A DNA stretch of 64,000 nt, taken from NCBI GenBank assembly GCA_030770545.1, contig CM061106.1:17133001-17197000 (forward strand), given 5' to 3'. Position numbers and translations under genes: made by a program. The notes beneath the pieces were generated by a model, which saw nothing but the letters and a program-made list of their open reading frames with translations, was not told the DNA's origin and did no database searches. Positions 21,243 to 31,681 of the stretch are shown here, piece by piece (position 1 is the stretch's first letter; the number at the start of each line of letters is the position of its first letter). The stretch comes from Macropodus opercularis (Eukaryota > Chordata > Actinopteri > Anabantiformes > Osphronemidae).

Positions 21243-21690
21243 GCCAAAGTGCTCTTCTGCAGTGCGCCTGAACTAGGAGCCCCATTTTTTACGCGCCCCT
21301 TCAAGCTGGAGGTGGACGCGAGTGGGTAGGGTGCCGGGGCTTTAACTTCTGCAAGAGGATTAGCAGGGCACAGGCTACTTTTCCAAAAAATTCAAACACC
21401 AGGCTCAGTATAGCACAATAGAGCCAGTGGCAGCTACAGTGCAGTTACCTGCATTTCCCTAAGGAGCGTTTGTTCCTTAGTGTATTCGCACTTGTTGTGG
21501 GCCTTGTGCCTATATTCTGTTTGTTTTGGGACCTTCTGTAAAGTAGGGGTGAGCTGCCATTTTCTTTGGATGAGGTTACGTCTTCTCTGGTGTGCGCTTA
21601 TTACTTGGCTTAGTGTGTGCTGGTTTGGGGAGAACGGGTTTGGAATAACCTGGTCACATTCTCGTGTTACGCGCCCTACCTAGATGGGGA
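21243..21690 (+). mobile_element. Ty3/gypsy pol (RNase H) and LTR-like fragment, one per unit
   Basis: The frame encodes SAPELGAPFFTRPFKLEVDAS, the start of the RNase H domain of Ty3/gypsy elements. After a frame shift it continues GYFSKKFKHQAQYSTIE, the next conserved RNase H block. The sequence then jumps into a T/G-rich stretch (about 21,450-21,690) that looks like LTR or leader sequence. It is a dead passenger copied with each unit; in unit 1 a TAG replaces the TAT of later units. Confidence 0.7.
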
Positions 21691-21783
21691 CGTGACAAAG
21701 CTCTGTGATGCAATCTGGGAACGTCCTCTTGCGGCGTTTGGAGTAATCTGTCACGTCCCCATAGGGCAAAGGTACGCTTTTAA

Positions 21784-21855
21784 GCATTGGTGGTATAGTG
21801 GTGAGAATAGCTGCTTCCCAAGCAGTTGACCCGGGTTCAATTCCCGGCCGATGCA
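21784..21855 (+). tRNA. tRNA-Gly-CCC, unit 1
   Basis: Same body as the Gly-GCC gene but with loop TTCCCAA, giving anticodon CCC (reads GGG). The T stem CCGGG/CCCGG pairs fully. The acceptor 3' strand is CCGATGC, leaving one T-G wobble, a feature of units 1-3 only. Confidence 0.88.
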
Positions 21856-21877
21856 GAGGACAGGCACAGCTGACCCC

Positions 21878-21882
21878 TTTTT
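21878..21882 (+). terminator. Pol III terminator of tRNA-Gly-CCC
   Basis: A T5 run 22 nt after the tRNA, kept in all units. Confidence 0.7.
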
Positions 21883-21988
21883 CAAGTCAGCGGACCAAAG
21901 CTTCTCCTGCACCTCTAAGCAAGCAAGTTGCAGAAGGTAATCAAATTTAGTCTTTAACGTACTGGACTCAACCGCGGCTAAAACTGCA

Positions 21989-22060
21989 TTCCCTGACCGG
22001 GAATCGAACCCGGGCCGCGGAAGTGAAAGTGCCGAATCGTAGCCACTAGACCACCAGGGA
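21989..22060 (-). tRNA. tRNA-Glu-TTC, unit 1 (imperfect)
   Basis: The minus-strand sequence starts TCCCTGGTGGTCTAGTGG, as in vertebrate tRNA-Glu. Loop CTTTCAC gives anticodon TTC (GAA/GAG). The T stem is intact. The anticodon stem CGGCA/TTCCG has a C-T mismatch and position 22 or nearby is changed, so function is doubtful. Confidence 0.75.
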
Positions 22061-22723
22061 GACGGCGCTGGTGACTGGCACCTTCCTCGGGCAATCGAGG
22101 ATCCCATCTAAATGGAAATCTTTCTGGGAAAGAACCGGGTTTCTCTAATTCCCTGGTTCCAATGAAGAAAACAGGTTAGACCTTTCCAAACCAGCTTGTG
22201 AAACAAAGCACACTTTACTGTGGTTCCTTGAGTGCATGCAAACACGTAGAAAGTGACATGTTTGTTACCAGGTTTCACAAAACTGGTAGCATGGTGACGA
22301 GCATAGGTGCCTTCACAGTAATTGCGTTGTGTTTGACAGAACAGGAGGAGGTTTTAGTGACGCCTTGGGGAGAAAAGCACGCAAAGCTCTGTTGGCAACA
22401 GCACGTCGAAGCGATTTTCGACGTCACCTCCCAACACTAAAGACCTGCAGAAATAAGGTGCCTTCGCCTGAGTAGGGACTTGACACTTGGACACTCAGAC
22501 GACAAGTCTGATGCTCTACCGACTCAGGTAGCCAGGCTTCACGCCGTAAGCCCTCTACAGATGAGAAGTACATAACGCAACAGAGGAAGTCTCTAAACTT
22601 CACAACAAATCTTTTCTTTAGACTCCACAGTGCAGAAACGCTTTGGAACCAGGTGTTTCCTCTTGCCAATGCAACGTTTGGAGGTAACTGTCACGTGCCC
22701 ATAAGGCAGTGACAGGCTTTCAA

Positions 22724-22795
22724 GCATTGGTGGTATAGTTGTGAGAATAGCTGCTTGCCAAGCAGTTGACCTGGGTTCAATTCCCGGCCAATGCA
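22724..22795 (+). tRNA. tRNA-Gly-GCC, unit 2 (A-box variant)
   Basis: Anticodon GCC. The A box reads TGGTATAGTTG, losing one of the two conserved D-loop Gs, which may weaken transcription and folding. The T stem has one T-G wobble. Confidence 0.78.
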
Positions 22796-23569
22796 GAGGA
22801 CAGGGACTGCTGCCCCCTTTTTTCAAGGCGGCGGACCAAAGCTTCTCCTGTACTTCTAGGTGGACGCGGCAAGTTGCAGAAGATAATCAGATTTACTCTT
22901 TAACTTACTGGACTCAACTGCGGCCGAAACGGCTTTCCTTCGGCGGGAATCGAACCAAGGAACTCACTGAACTTCACAACAAATCTTTTTTTTTTTGGAC
23001 TCCGCAGTTCCAAAACGCTTCCGGATCTGCCAAAGTGCTCTTCTGCAGTGCGCCTGAACTAGGAGCCCCATTTTTTACGCGTCCCTTCAAGCTGGAGGTG
23101 GACGCGAGTGGGTATGGTGCCGGGGTTTTAACTTCTGCAAGAGGATTAGCAGGGCACAGGCTACTTTTCCAAAAAATTCAAACACCAGGCTCAGTATAGC
23201 ACAATAGAGCCAGTGGCAGCTACAGTGCAGTTACCTGCATTTCCCTAAGGAGCGTTTGTTCCTTAGTGTATTCGCACTTGTTGTGGGCCTTGTGCCTATA
23301 TTCTGTTTGTTTTGGGACCTTCTGTAAAGTAGGGGTGAGCTGCCATTTTCTTTGGATGAGGTTACGTCTTCTCTGGTGTGCGCTTATTACTTGGCTTAGT
23401 GTGTGCTGGTTTGGGGAGAACGGGTTTGGAATAACCTGGTCACATTCTCGTGTTACGCGCCCTACCTAGATGGGGACGTGACAAAGCTCTGTGATGCAAT
23501 CTGGGAACGTCCTCTTGCGGCGTTTGGAGTAATCTGTCACGTCCCCATAGGGCAAAGGTACGCTTTTAA

Positions 23570-23641
23570 GCATTGGTGGTATAGTGGTGAGAATAGCTGC
23601 TTCCCAAGCAGTGGACCCGGGTTCAATTCCCGGCCGATGCA
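23570..23641 (+). tRNA. tRNA-Gly-CCC, unit 2
   Basis: Anticodon CCC. The base after the anticodon stem differs from sister copies (CAGTGGACC instead of CAGTTGACC), in the variable region. Arms pair normally. Confidence 0.86.
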
Positions 23642-23741
23642 GAGGACAGGCACAGCTGACCCCTTTTTCAAGTCAGCGGACCAAAGCTTCTCCTGCACCT
23701 CTAAGCAAGCAAGTTGCAGAAGGTAATCAGATTTAGTCTTT

Positions 23742-23773
23742 GTGCCGAATCCTAGCCACTAGACCACCAGGGA
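23742..23773 (-). pseudogene. tRNA-Glu 5' fragment, unit 2
   Basis: A deletion of about 73 bp, joining TTTAGTCTTT directly to GTGCCGAATC, removes the T arm and anticodon. Only the 5' acceptor strand, D arm and part of the anticodon stem remain. This explains the short 1,713-bp step. Confidence 0.9.
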
Positions 23774-24436
23774 GACGGCGCTGGTGACTGGCACCTTCCT
23801 CGGGCAATCGAGGATCCCATCTAAATGGAAATCTTTCTGGGAAAGAACCGGGTTTCTCTAATTCCCTGGTTCCAATGAAGAAAACAGGTTAGACCTTTCC
23901 AAACCAGCTTGTGAAACAAAGCACACTTTACTGTGGTTCCTTGAGTGCATGCAAACACGTAGAAAGTGACATGTTTGTTACCAGGTTTCACAAAACTGGT
24001 AGCATGGTGACGAGCATAGGTGCCTTCAAAGTAATTGCGTTGTGTTTGACAGAACAGGAGGAGGTTTTAGTGACGCCTTGGGGAGAAAAGCACGCAAAGC
24101 TCTGTTGGCAACAGCACGTCGAAGCGATTTTCGAGGTCACCTCTCAACACTAAAGACCTGCAGAAATAAGGTGCCTTCGGCTGAGTAGGGACTTGACACT
24201 TGGACACTCAGACGAAAAATCTGATGCTCTACCGACTCAAGTAGCCAGGCTTCACGCCGTAAGCCCTCTACAGATGAGAAGTACATAACGCAACAGAGGC
24301 AGTCTCTAAACTTCACAACAAATCTTTTCTTTAGACTCCACAGTGCAGAAACGCTTTGGAACCAGGTGTTTCCTCTTGCCAATGCAACGTTTGGAGGTAA
24401 CTGTCACGTGCCCATAAGGCAATGACAGGCTTTCAA

Positions 24437-24508
24437 GCATTGGTGGTATAGTGGTGAGAATAGCTGCTTGCCAAGCAGTTGACCCGGGTTCAATTCCCGG
24501 CCAATGCA
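24437..24508 (+). tRNA. tRNA-Gly-GCC, unit 3
   Basis: Anticodon GCC with a fully paired T stem (CCGGG/CCCGG) and intact A and B boxes. Confidence 0.9.
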
Positions 24509-25282
24509 GAGGACAGGGACTGCTGCCCCCTTTTTTCAAGGCGGCGGACCAAAGCTTCTCCTGTACTTCTAAGTGGACGCGGCAAGTTGCAGAAGATAAT
24601 CAGATTTACTCTTTACCGTACTGGACTCAACTGCGGCCGAAACGGCTTTCCTTCGGCGGGAATCGAACCAAGCAACTCACTGAACTTCACAACAAATCTT
24701 TTTTTTTTTGGACTCCGCAGTTCCAAAACGCTTCCGGATCTGCCAAAGTGCTCTTCTGCAGTGCGCCTGAACTAGGAGCCCCATTTTTTACGCGCCCCTT
24801 CAAGCTGGAGGTGGACGCGAGTGGGTAGGGTGCCGGGGCTTTAACTTCTGCAAGAGGATTAGCAGGGCACAGGCTACTTTTCGAAAAAATTCAAACACCA
24901 GGCTCAGTATAGCACAATAGAGCCAGTGGCAGCTACAGTGCAGTTACCTGCATTTCCCTAAGGAGCGTTTGTTCCTTAGTGTATTCGCACTTGTTGTGGG
25001 CCTTGTGCCTATATTCTGTTTGTTTTGGGACCTTCTGTAAAGTAGGGGTGAGCTGCCATTTTCTTTGGATGAGGTTACGTCTTCTCTGGTGTGCGCTTAT
25101 TACTTGGCTTAGTGTGTGCTGGTTTGGGGAGAACGGGTTTGGAATAACCTGGTCACATTCTCGTGTTACGCGCCCTACCTAGATGGGGACATGACAAAGC
25201 TCTGTGATGCAATCTTGGAACGTCCTCTTGCGGCGTTTGGAGTAATCTGTCACGTCCCCATAGGGCAAAGGTACGCTTTTAA

Positions 25283-25354
25283 GCATTGGTGGTATAGTGG
25301 TGAGAATAGCTGCTTCCCAAGCAGTTGACCCGGGTTCATTTCCCGGCCGATGCA
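25283..25354 (+). tRNA. tRNA-Gly-CCC, unit 3 (T-loop defect)
   Basis: Anticodon CCC, but the T loop reads TTCATTT instead of TTCAATT. The change hits the invariant A58 and the B box, so this copy is probably weak or dead. Confidence 0.7.
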
Positions 25355-25487
25355 GAGGACAGGCACAGCTGACCCCTTTTTCAAGTCAGCGGACCAAAGC
25401 TTCTCCTGCACCTCTAAGCAAGCAAGTTGCAGAAGGTAATCAAATTTAGTCTTTAACGTACTGGACTCAACCGCGGCTAAAACGGCA

Positions 25488-25559
25488 TTCCCTGACCGGG
25501 AATCGAACCCGGGCCGCGGAAGTGAAAGTGCCGAATCGTAGCCACTAGACCACCAGGGA
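25488..25559 (-). tRNA. tRNA-Glu-TTC, unit 3 (imperfect)
   Basis: Same lesions as the unit 1 copy: one mismatch in the anticodon stem and a changed D-arm base. Anticodon TTC and the T arm are intact. Confidence 0.74.
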
Positions 25560-26222
25560 GACGGCGCTGGTGACTGGCACCTTCCTCGGGCAATCGAGGA
25601 TCCCATCTAAATGGAAATCTTTCTGGGAAAGAACCGGGTTTCTCTAATTCCCTGGTTCCAATGAAGAAAACAGGTTAGACCTTTCCAAACCAGCTTGTGA
25701 AACAAAGCACACTTTACTGTGGTTCCTTGAGTGCATGCAAACACGTAGAAAGTGACATGTTTGTTACCAGGTTTCACAAAACTGGTAGCATGGTGACGAG
25801 CATAGGTGCCTTCACAGTAATTGCGTTGTGTTTGACAGAACAGGAGGAGGTTTTAGTGACGCCTTGGGGAGAAAAGCACGCAAAGCTCTGTTGGCAACAG
25901 CACGTCGAAGCGATTTTCGACGTCACCTCCCAACACTAAAGACCTGCAGAAATAAGGTGCCTTCGCCTGAGTAGGGACTTGACACTTGGACACTCAGACG
26001 AAAAGTCTGATGCTCTACCGACTCAGGTAGCCAGGCTTCATGCCGTAAGCCCTCTACCGATGAGAAGTACATAACGCAACAGAGGAAGTCTCTAAACTTC
26101 ACAACAAATCTTTTCTTTAGACTCCACAGTGCAGAAACGCTTTGGAACCAGGTGTTTCCTCTTGCCAATGCAACGTTTGGAGGTAACTGTCACGTGCCCA
26201 TAAGGCAATGACAGGCTTTCAA

Positions 26223-26294
26223 GCATTGGTGGTATAGTGGTGAGAATAGCTGCTTGCCAAGCAGTTGACCCGGGTTCAATTCCCGGCCAATGCA
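26223..26294 (+). tRNA. tRNA-Gly-GCC, unit 4
   Basis: Anticodon GCC; all stems and both promoter boxes intact. Confidence 0.9.
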
Positions 26295-26968
26295 GAGGAC
26301 AGGGACTGCTTCCCCCTTTTTTCAAGGCGGCGGACCAAAGCTTCTCCAGTACTTCTAAGTGGACGCGGCAAGTTGCAGAAGATAATCAGATTTACTCTTT
26401 ACCGTACTGGACTCAACTGCGGCCGAAACGGCTTTCCTTCGGCGGGAATCGAACCAAGGAACTCACTGAACTTCACAACAAATCTTTTTTTTTTTGGACT
26501 CCGCAGTTCCAAAACGCTTCCGGCTCTGCCAAAGTGCTCTTCTGCAGTGCGCCTGAACTAGGAGCCCCATTTTTTACGCGTCCCTTCAAGCTGGAGGTGG
26601 ACGCGAGTGGGTATGGTGCCGGGGCTTTAACTTCTGCAAGAGGATTAGCAGGGCACAGGCTACTTTTCCAAAAAATTCAAACACCAGGCTCAGTATAGCA
26701 CAATAGAGCCAGTGACAGCTACAGTGCAGTTACCTGCATTTCCCTAAGGAGCGTTTGTTCCTTAGTGTATTCGCACTTGTTGTGGGCCTTGTGCCTATAT
26801 TCTGTTTGTTTTGGGACCTTCTGTAAAGTAGGGGTGAGCTGCCATTTTCTTTGGATGAGGTTACGTCTTCTCTGGTGTGCGCTTATTACTCGGCTTAGTG
26901 TGTGCTGGTTTGCGGAGAACGGGTTTGGAATAACCTGGTCACATTCGTGTGTTACGCGCCCTACCTAG

Positions 26969-27047
26969 ATGGGGACGTGACAGAGCTCAGTGATGCAATC
27001 TGGGAACGTCCTCTTGCGGCGTTTGGAGTAATCTGTCACGTCCCCAT
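26969..27047. repeat. 16-bp inverted repeat upstream of tRNA-Gly-CCC
   Basis: Arms ATGGGGACGTGACAGA (26,969-26,984) and its exact reverse complement (27,032-27,047) enclose 47 nt and end 21 nt before the tRNA. It is present in units 4-24. Units 1-3 keep 14 matching bases (GACGTGACAAA variant). Confidence 0.9.
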
Positions 27048-27068
27048 AGGGCAAGGGCACGCTTTTAA

Positions 27069-27140
27069 GCATTGGTGGTATAGTGGTGAGAATAGCTGCT
27101 TCCCAAGCAGTTGACCCGGGTTCAATTCCCGGCCAATGCA
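27069..27140 (+). tRNA. tRNA-Gly-CCC, unit 4
   Basis: Anticodon CCC. The acceptor now pairs perfectly (CCAATGC), as in all later units. Confidence 0.91.
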
Positions 27141-27270
27141 GAGGACAGGCACAGCTGACTTTTTCAAGTCAGCGGACCAAAGCTTCTCCTGCACCTCTAA
27201 GCAAGCAAGTTGCAGAAGGTAATCAGATTTAGTCTTTAACGTACTGGACTCAATCGCGGCTAAAACGGCT

Positions 27271-27342
27271 TTCCCTGACCGGGAATCGAACCATGGCCGC
27301 GGCAGTGAAAGTGCCGAATCCTAGCCACTAGACCACCAGGGA
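27271..27342 (-). tRNA. tRNA-Glu-TTC, unit 4 (T-stem defect)
   Basis: Anticodon TTC and a good anticodon stem, but the T stem is CATGG against CCCGG, with two mismatches. Likely a pseudogene. Confidence 0.7.
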
Positions 27343-28017
27343 GACGGCGCTGGTGACTGGCACCTTCCTCGGGCAATCGAGGATCCCATCTAAATGGAAA
27401 TCTTTCTGGGAAAGAACCGGGTTTCTCTAATTCCCTGGTTCCAATGAAGAAAACAGGTTAGACCTTTCCCTAAGTATTGACAAACCAGCTTGTGAAACAA
27501 AGCACACTTTACTGTGGTTCCTTGAGTGCATGCAAACACGTTGAAAGTGACATGTTTGTTACCAGGTTTCACAAAACTGGTAGCATGGTGACAAGCATAG
27601 GTGCCTTCACAGTAATTGCGTTGTGTTTGACAGAACAGGAGGAGGTTTTAGTGACGCCTTGGGGAGAAAAGCACGCAAAGCTCTGTTGGCAACAGCACGT
27701 CGAAGCGATTTTCGACGTCACCTCCCAACACTAAAGACCTGCAGAAATAAGGTGCCTTCGCCTGAGTAGGGACTTGACACTTGGACACTCAGACGAAAAG
27801 TCTGATGCTCTACCGACTCAGGTAGCCAGGCTTCACGCCGTAAGCCCTCTACAGATGAGAAGTACATAACGCAACAGAGGAAGTCTCTAAACTTCACAAC
27901 AAATCTTTTCTTTAGACTCCACAGTGCAGAAACGCTTTGGAACCAGGTGTTTCCTCTTGCCCTTGCAACGTTTGGAGGTAACTGTCACGTGCCCATAAGG
28001 CAATGACAGGCTTTCAA

Positions 28018-28089
28018 GCATTGGTGGTATAGTGGTGAGAATAGCTGCTTTCCAAGCAGATGACCCGGCTTCAATTCCCGGCCAATGCA
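28018..28089 (+). tRNA. tRNA-Gly-TCC, unit 5 (anticodon variant, damaged)
   Basis: The loop is TTTCCAA, so the anticodon is TCC, not the GCC of the 23 sister genes. The anticodon stem closes with a G-A mismatch. The T arm reads CCGGCTTCAATT, which breaks a stem pair and the B box. It is probably a decaying copy with a point mutation at position 34. Confidence 0.7.
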
Positions 28090-28863
28090 GAGGACAGGGC
28101 CTGCTGCCCCATTTTTTCAAGTCGGCGGACCAAAACTTCTCCTGTACTTCTAAGTGGACGCGGCAAGTTGCAGAAGATAATCAGATTTACTGTTTAACTT
28201 ACTGGACTCAACTGCGGCCGAAACGGCTTTCCTTCGGCGGGAATCGAACCAAGGAACTCACTGAACTTCACAACAAATCTTTTTTTTTTTGGACTCCGCA
28301 GTTCCAAAACGCTTCCGGCTCTGCCAAAGTGCTCTTCTGCAGTGCGCCTGAACTAGGAGCCCCATTTTTTACGCGTCCCTTCAAGCTGGAGGTGGACGCG
28401 AGTGGGTATGGTGCCGGGGCTTTAACTTCTGCAAGAGGATGAGCAGGGCACAGGCTACTTTTCCAAAAAATTCAAACACCAGGCTCAGTATAGCACAATA
28501 GAGCCAGTGACAGCTACAGTGCAGTTACCTGCATTTCCCTAAGGAGCGTTTGTTCCTTAGTGTATTCGCACTTGTTGTGGGCCTTGTGCCTATATTCTGT
28601 TTGTTTTGGGACCTTCTGTAAAGTAGGGGTGAGCTGCCATTTTCTTTGGATGAGGTTACGTCTTCTCTGGTGTGCGCTTATTACTTGGCTTAGTGTGTGC
28701 TGGTTTGGGGAGAACGGGTTTGGAATAACCTGGTCACATTCGTGTGTTACGCGCCCTACCTAGATGGGGACGTGACAGAGCTCAGTGATGCAATCTGGGA
28801 ACGTCCTCTTGCGGCGTTTGGAGTAATCTGTCACGTCCCCATAGGGCAAGGGCACGCTTTTAA

Positions 28864-28935
28864 GCATTGGTGGTATAGTGGTGAGAATAGCTGCTTCCCA
28901 AGCAGTTGACCCGGGTTCAATTCCCGGCCAATGCA
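28864..28935 (+). tRNA. tRNA-Gly-CCC, unit 5
   Basis: Anticodon CCC, no defects seen. Confidence 0.91.
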
Positions 28936-29065
28936 GAGGACAGGCACAGCTGACTTTTTCAAGTCAGCGGACCAAAGCTTCTCCTGCACCTCTAAGCAAG
29001 CAAGTTGCAGAAGGTAATCAGATTTAGTCTTTAACGTACTGGACTCAACCGCGGCTAAAACGGCT

Positions 29066-29137
29066 TTCCCAGACCGGGAATCGAACCCAGGCCGCGGCAG
29101 TGAAAGTGCCGAATCCTAGCCACTAGACCACCAGGGA
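29066..29137 (-). tRNA. tRNA-Glu-TTC, unit 5 (acceptor mismatch)
   Basis: Anticodon TTC. The acceptor 3' strand is TCTGGGA, giving a T-T mismatch with the 5' strand. The T stem has one wobble. Confidence 0.75.
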
Positions 29138-29812
29138 GACGGCGCTGGTGACTGGCACCTTCCTCGGGCAATCGAGGATCCCATCAAAATGGAAATCTTT
29201 CTGGGAAAGAACCGGGTTTCTCTAATTCCCTGGTTCCAATGAAGAAAACAGGTTAGACCTTTCCCTAAGTATTGACAAACCAGCTTGTGAAACAAAGCAC
29301 ACTTTACTGTGGTTCCTTGAGTGCATGCAAACACGTTGAAAGTGACATGTTTGTTACCAGGTTTCACAAAACTGGTAGCATGGTGACAAGCATAGGTGCC
29401 TTCACAGTAATTGCGTTGTGTTTGACAGAACAGGAGGAGGTTTTAGTGACGCCTTGGGGAGAAAAGCACGCAAAGCTCTGTTGGCAACAGCACGTCGAAG
29501 CGATTTTCGACGTCACCTCCCAACACTAAAGACCTGCAGAAATAAGGTGCCTTCGCCTGAGTAGGGACTTGACACTTGGACACTCAGACGAAAAGTCTGA
29601 TGCTTTACCGACTCAGGTAGCCAGGCTTCACGCCGTAAGCCCTCTACAGATGAGAAGTACATAACGCAACAGAGGAAGTCTCTAAACTTCACAACAAATC
29701 TTTTCTTTAGACTCCACAGTGCAGAAACGCTTTGGAACCAGGTGTTTCCTCTTGCCCTTGCAACGTTTGGAGGTAACTGTCACGTGCCCATAAGACAATG
29801 ACAGGCTTTCAA

Positions 29813-29884
29813 GCATTGGTGGTATAGTGGTGAGAATAGCTGCTTGCCAAGCAGTTGACCCAGGTTCAATTCCCGGCCAATGCA
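29813..29884 (+). tRNA. tRNA-Gly-GCC, unit 6
   Basis: Anticodon GCC. The T stem is CCAGG against CCCGG, one A-C mismatch; the B box GGTTCAATTCC is kept. Confidence 0.83.
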
Positions 29885-30657
29885 GAGGACAGGGCCTGCT
29901 GCCCCATTTTTTCAAGTCGGCGGACCAAAACTTCTCCTGTACTTCTAAGTGGACGCGGCAAGTTGTAGAAGATAATCAGATTTACTCTTTAACTTACTGG
30001 ACTCAACTGCGGCCGAAACGGCTTTCCTTCGGCGGGAATCGAACCAAGGAACTCGCTGAACTTCACAACAAATCTTTTTTTTTTGGACTCCGCAGTGCCA
30101 AAACGCTTCCGGCTCTGCCAAAGTGCTCTTCTGCAGTGCGCCTGAGCTAGGAGCCCCATTTTTTACGCGCCCCTTCAAGCTGGAGGTGGACGCGAGTGGG
30201 TATGGTGGCGGGGCTTTAACTTCTGCAAGAGGATGAGCAGGGCACAGGCTACTTTTCCAAAAAATTCAAACACCAGGCTCAGTATAGCACAATAGAGCCA
30301 GTGACAGCTACAGTGCAGTTACCTGCATTTCCCTAAGGAGCGTTTGTTCCTTAGTGTATTCGCACTTGTTGTGGGCCTTGTGCCTATATTCTGTTTGTTT
30401 TGGGACCTTCTGTAAAGTAGGGGTGAGCTGCCATTTTCTTTGGATGAGGTTACGTCTTCTCTGGTGTGCGCTTATTACTTGGCTTAGTGTGTGCTGGTTT
30501 GGGGAGAACGGGTTTGGAATAACCTGGTCACATTCGTGTGTTACGCGCCCTACCTAGATGGGGACGTGACAGAGCTCAGTGATGCAATCTGGGAACGTCC
30601 TCTTGCGGCGTTTGGAGTAATCTGTCACGTCCCCATAGGGCAAGGGCACGCTTTTAA

Positions 30658-30729
30658 GCATTGGTGGTATAGTGGTGAGAATAGCTGCTTCCCAAGCAGT
30701 TGACCCGGGTTCAATTCCCGGCCAATGCA
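30658..30729 (+). tRNA. tRNA-Gly-CCC, unit 6
   Basis: Anticodon CCC, no defects seen. Confidence 0.91.
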
Positions 30730-30853
30730 GAGGACAGGCACAGCTGCCCCCTTTTTCAAGTCAGCGGACCAAAGCTTCTCCTGCACCTCTAAGCAAGCAA
30801 GTTGCAGAAGGTAATCAGATTTAGTCTTTAACGTACTGGACTCAACCGCGGCT

Positions 30854-30857
30854 AAAA
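30854..30857 (-). terminator. Pol III terminator of tRNA-Glu-TTC
   Basis: On the minus strand a TTTT run starts about 6 nt after the tRNA 3' end. It is conserved beside the intact Glu gene in every unit and lost beside the decayed Glu fragment. Confidence 0.65.
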
Positions 30858-30862
30858 CGGCT

Positions 30863-30934
30863 TTCCCTGACCGGGAATCGAACCCGGGCCGCGGCAGTGA
30901 AAGTGCCGAATCCTAGCCACTAGACCACCAGGGA
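30863..30934 (-). tRNA. tRNA-Glu-TTC, unit 6 (intact)
   Basis: Anticodon TTC, T stem CCGGG/CCCGG, anticodon stem CGGCA/TGCCG and acceptor TCCCTGG all pair as in functional vertebrate tRNA-Glu. Confidence 0.93.
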
Positions 30935-31609
30935 GACGGCGCTGGTGACTGGCACCTTCCTCGGGCAATCGAGGATCCCATCAAAATGGAAATCTTTCTG
31001 GGAAAGAACCGGGTTTCTCTAATTCCCTGGTTCCAATGAAGAAAACAGGTTAGACCTTTCCCTAAGTATTGACAAACCAGCTTGTGAAACAAAGCACACT
31101 TTACTGTGGTTCCTTGAGTGCATGCAAACACGTTGAAAGTGACATGTTTGTTACCAGGTTTCACAAAACTGGTAGCATGGTGACAAGCATAGGTGCCTTC
31201 ACAGTAATTGCGTTGTGTTTGACAGAACAGGAGGAGGTTTTAGTGACGCCTTGGGGAGAAAAGCACGCAAAGCTCTGTTGGCAACAGCACGTCGAAGCGA
31301 TTTTCGACGTCACCTCCCAACACTAAAGACCTGCAGAAATAAGGTGCCTTCGCCTGAGTAGGGACTTGACACTTGGACACTCAGACGAAAAGTCTGATGC
31401 TCTACCGACTCAGGTAGCCAGGCTTCACGCCGTAAGCCCTCTACAGATGAGAAGTACATAACGCAACAGAGGAAGTCTCTAAACTTCACAACAAATCTTT
31501 TCTTTAGACTCCACAGTGCAGAAACGCTTTGGAACCAGGTGTTTCCTCTTGCCCTTGCAACGTTTGGAGGTAACTGTCACGTGCCCATAAGACAATGACA
31601 GGCTTTCAA

Positions 31610-31681
31610 GCATTGGTGGTATAGTGGTGAGAATAGCTGCTTGCCAAGCAGTTGACCCAGGTTCAATTCCCGGCCAATGCA
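31610..31681 (+). tRNA. tRNA-Gly-GCC, unit 7
   Basis: Anticodon GCC; one A-C mismatch in the T stem, as in unit 6. Confidence 0.83.
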
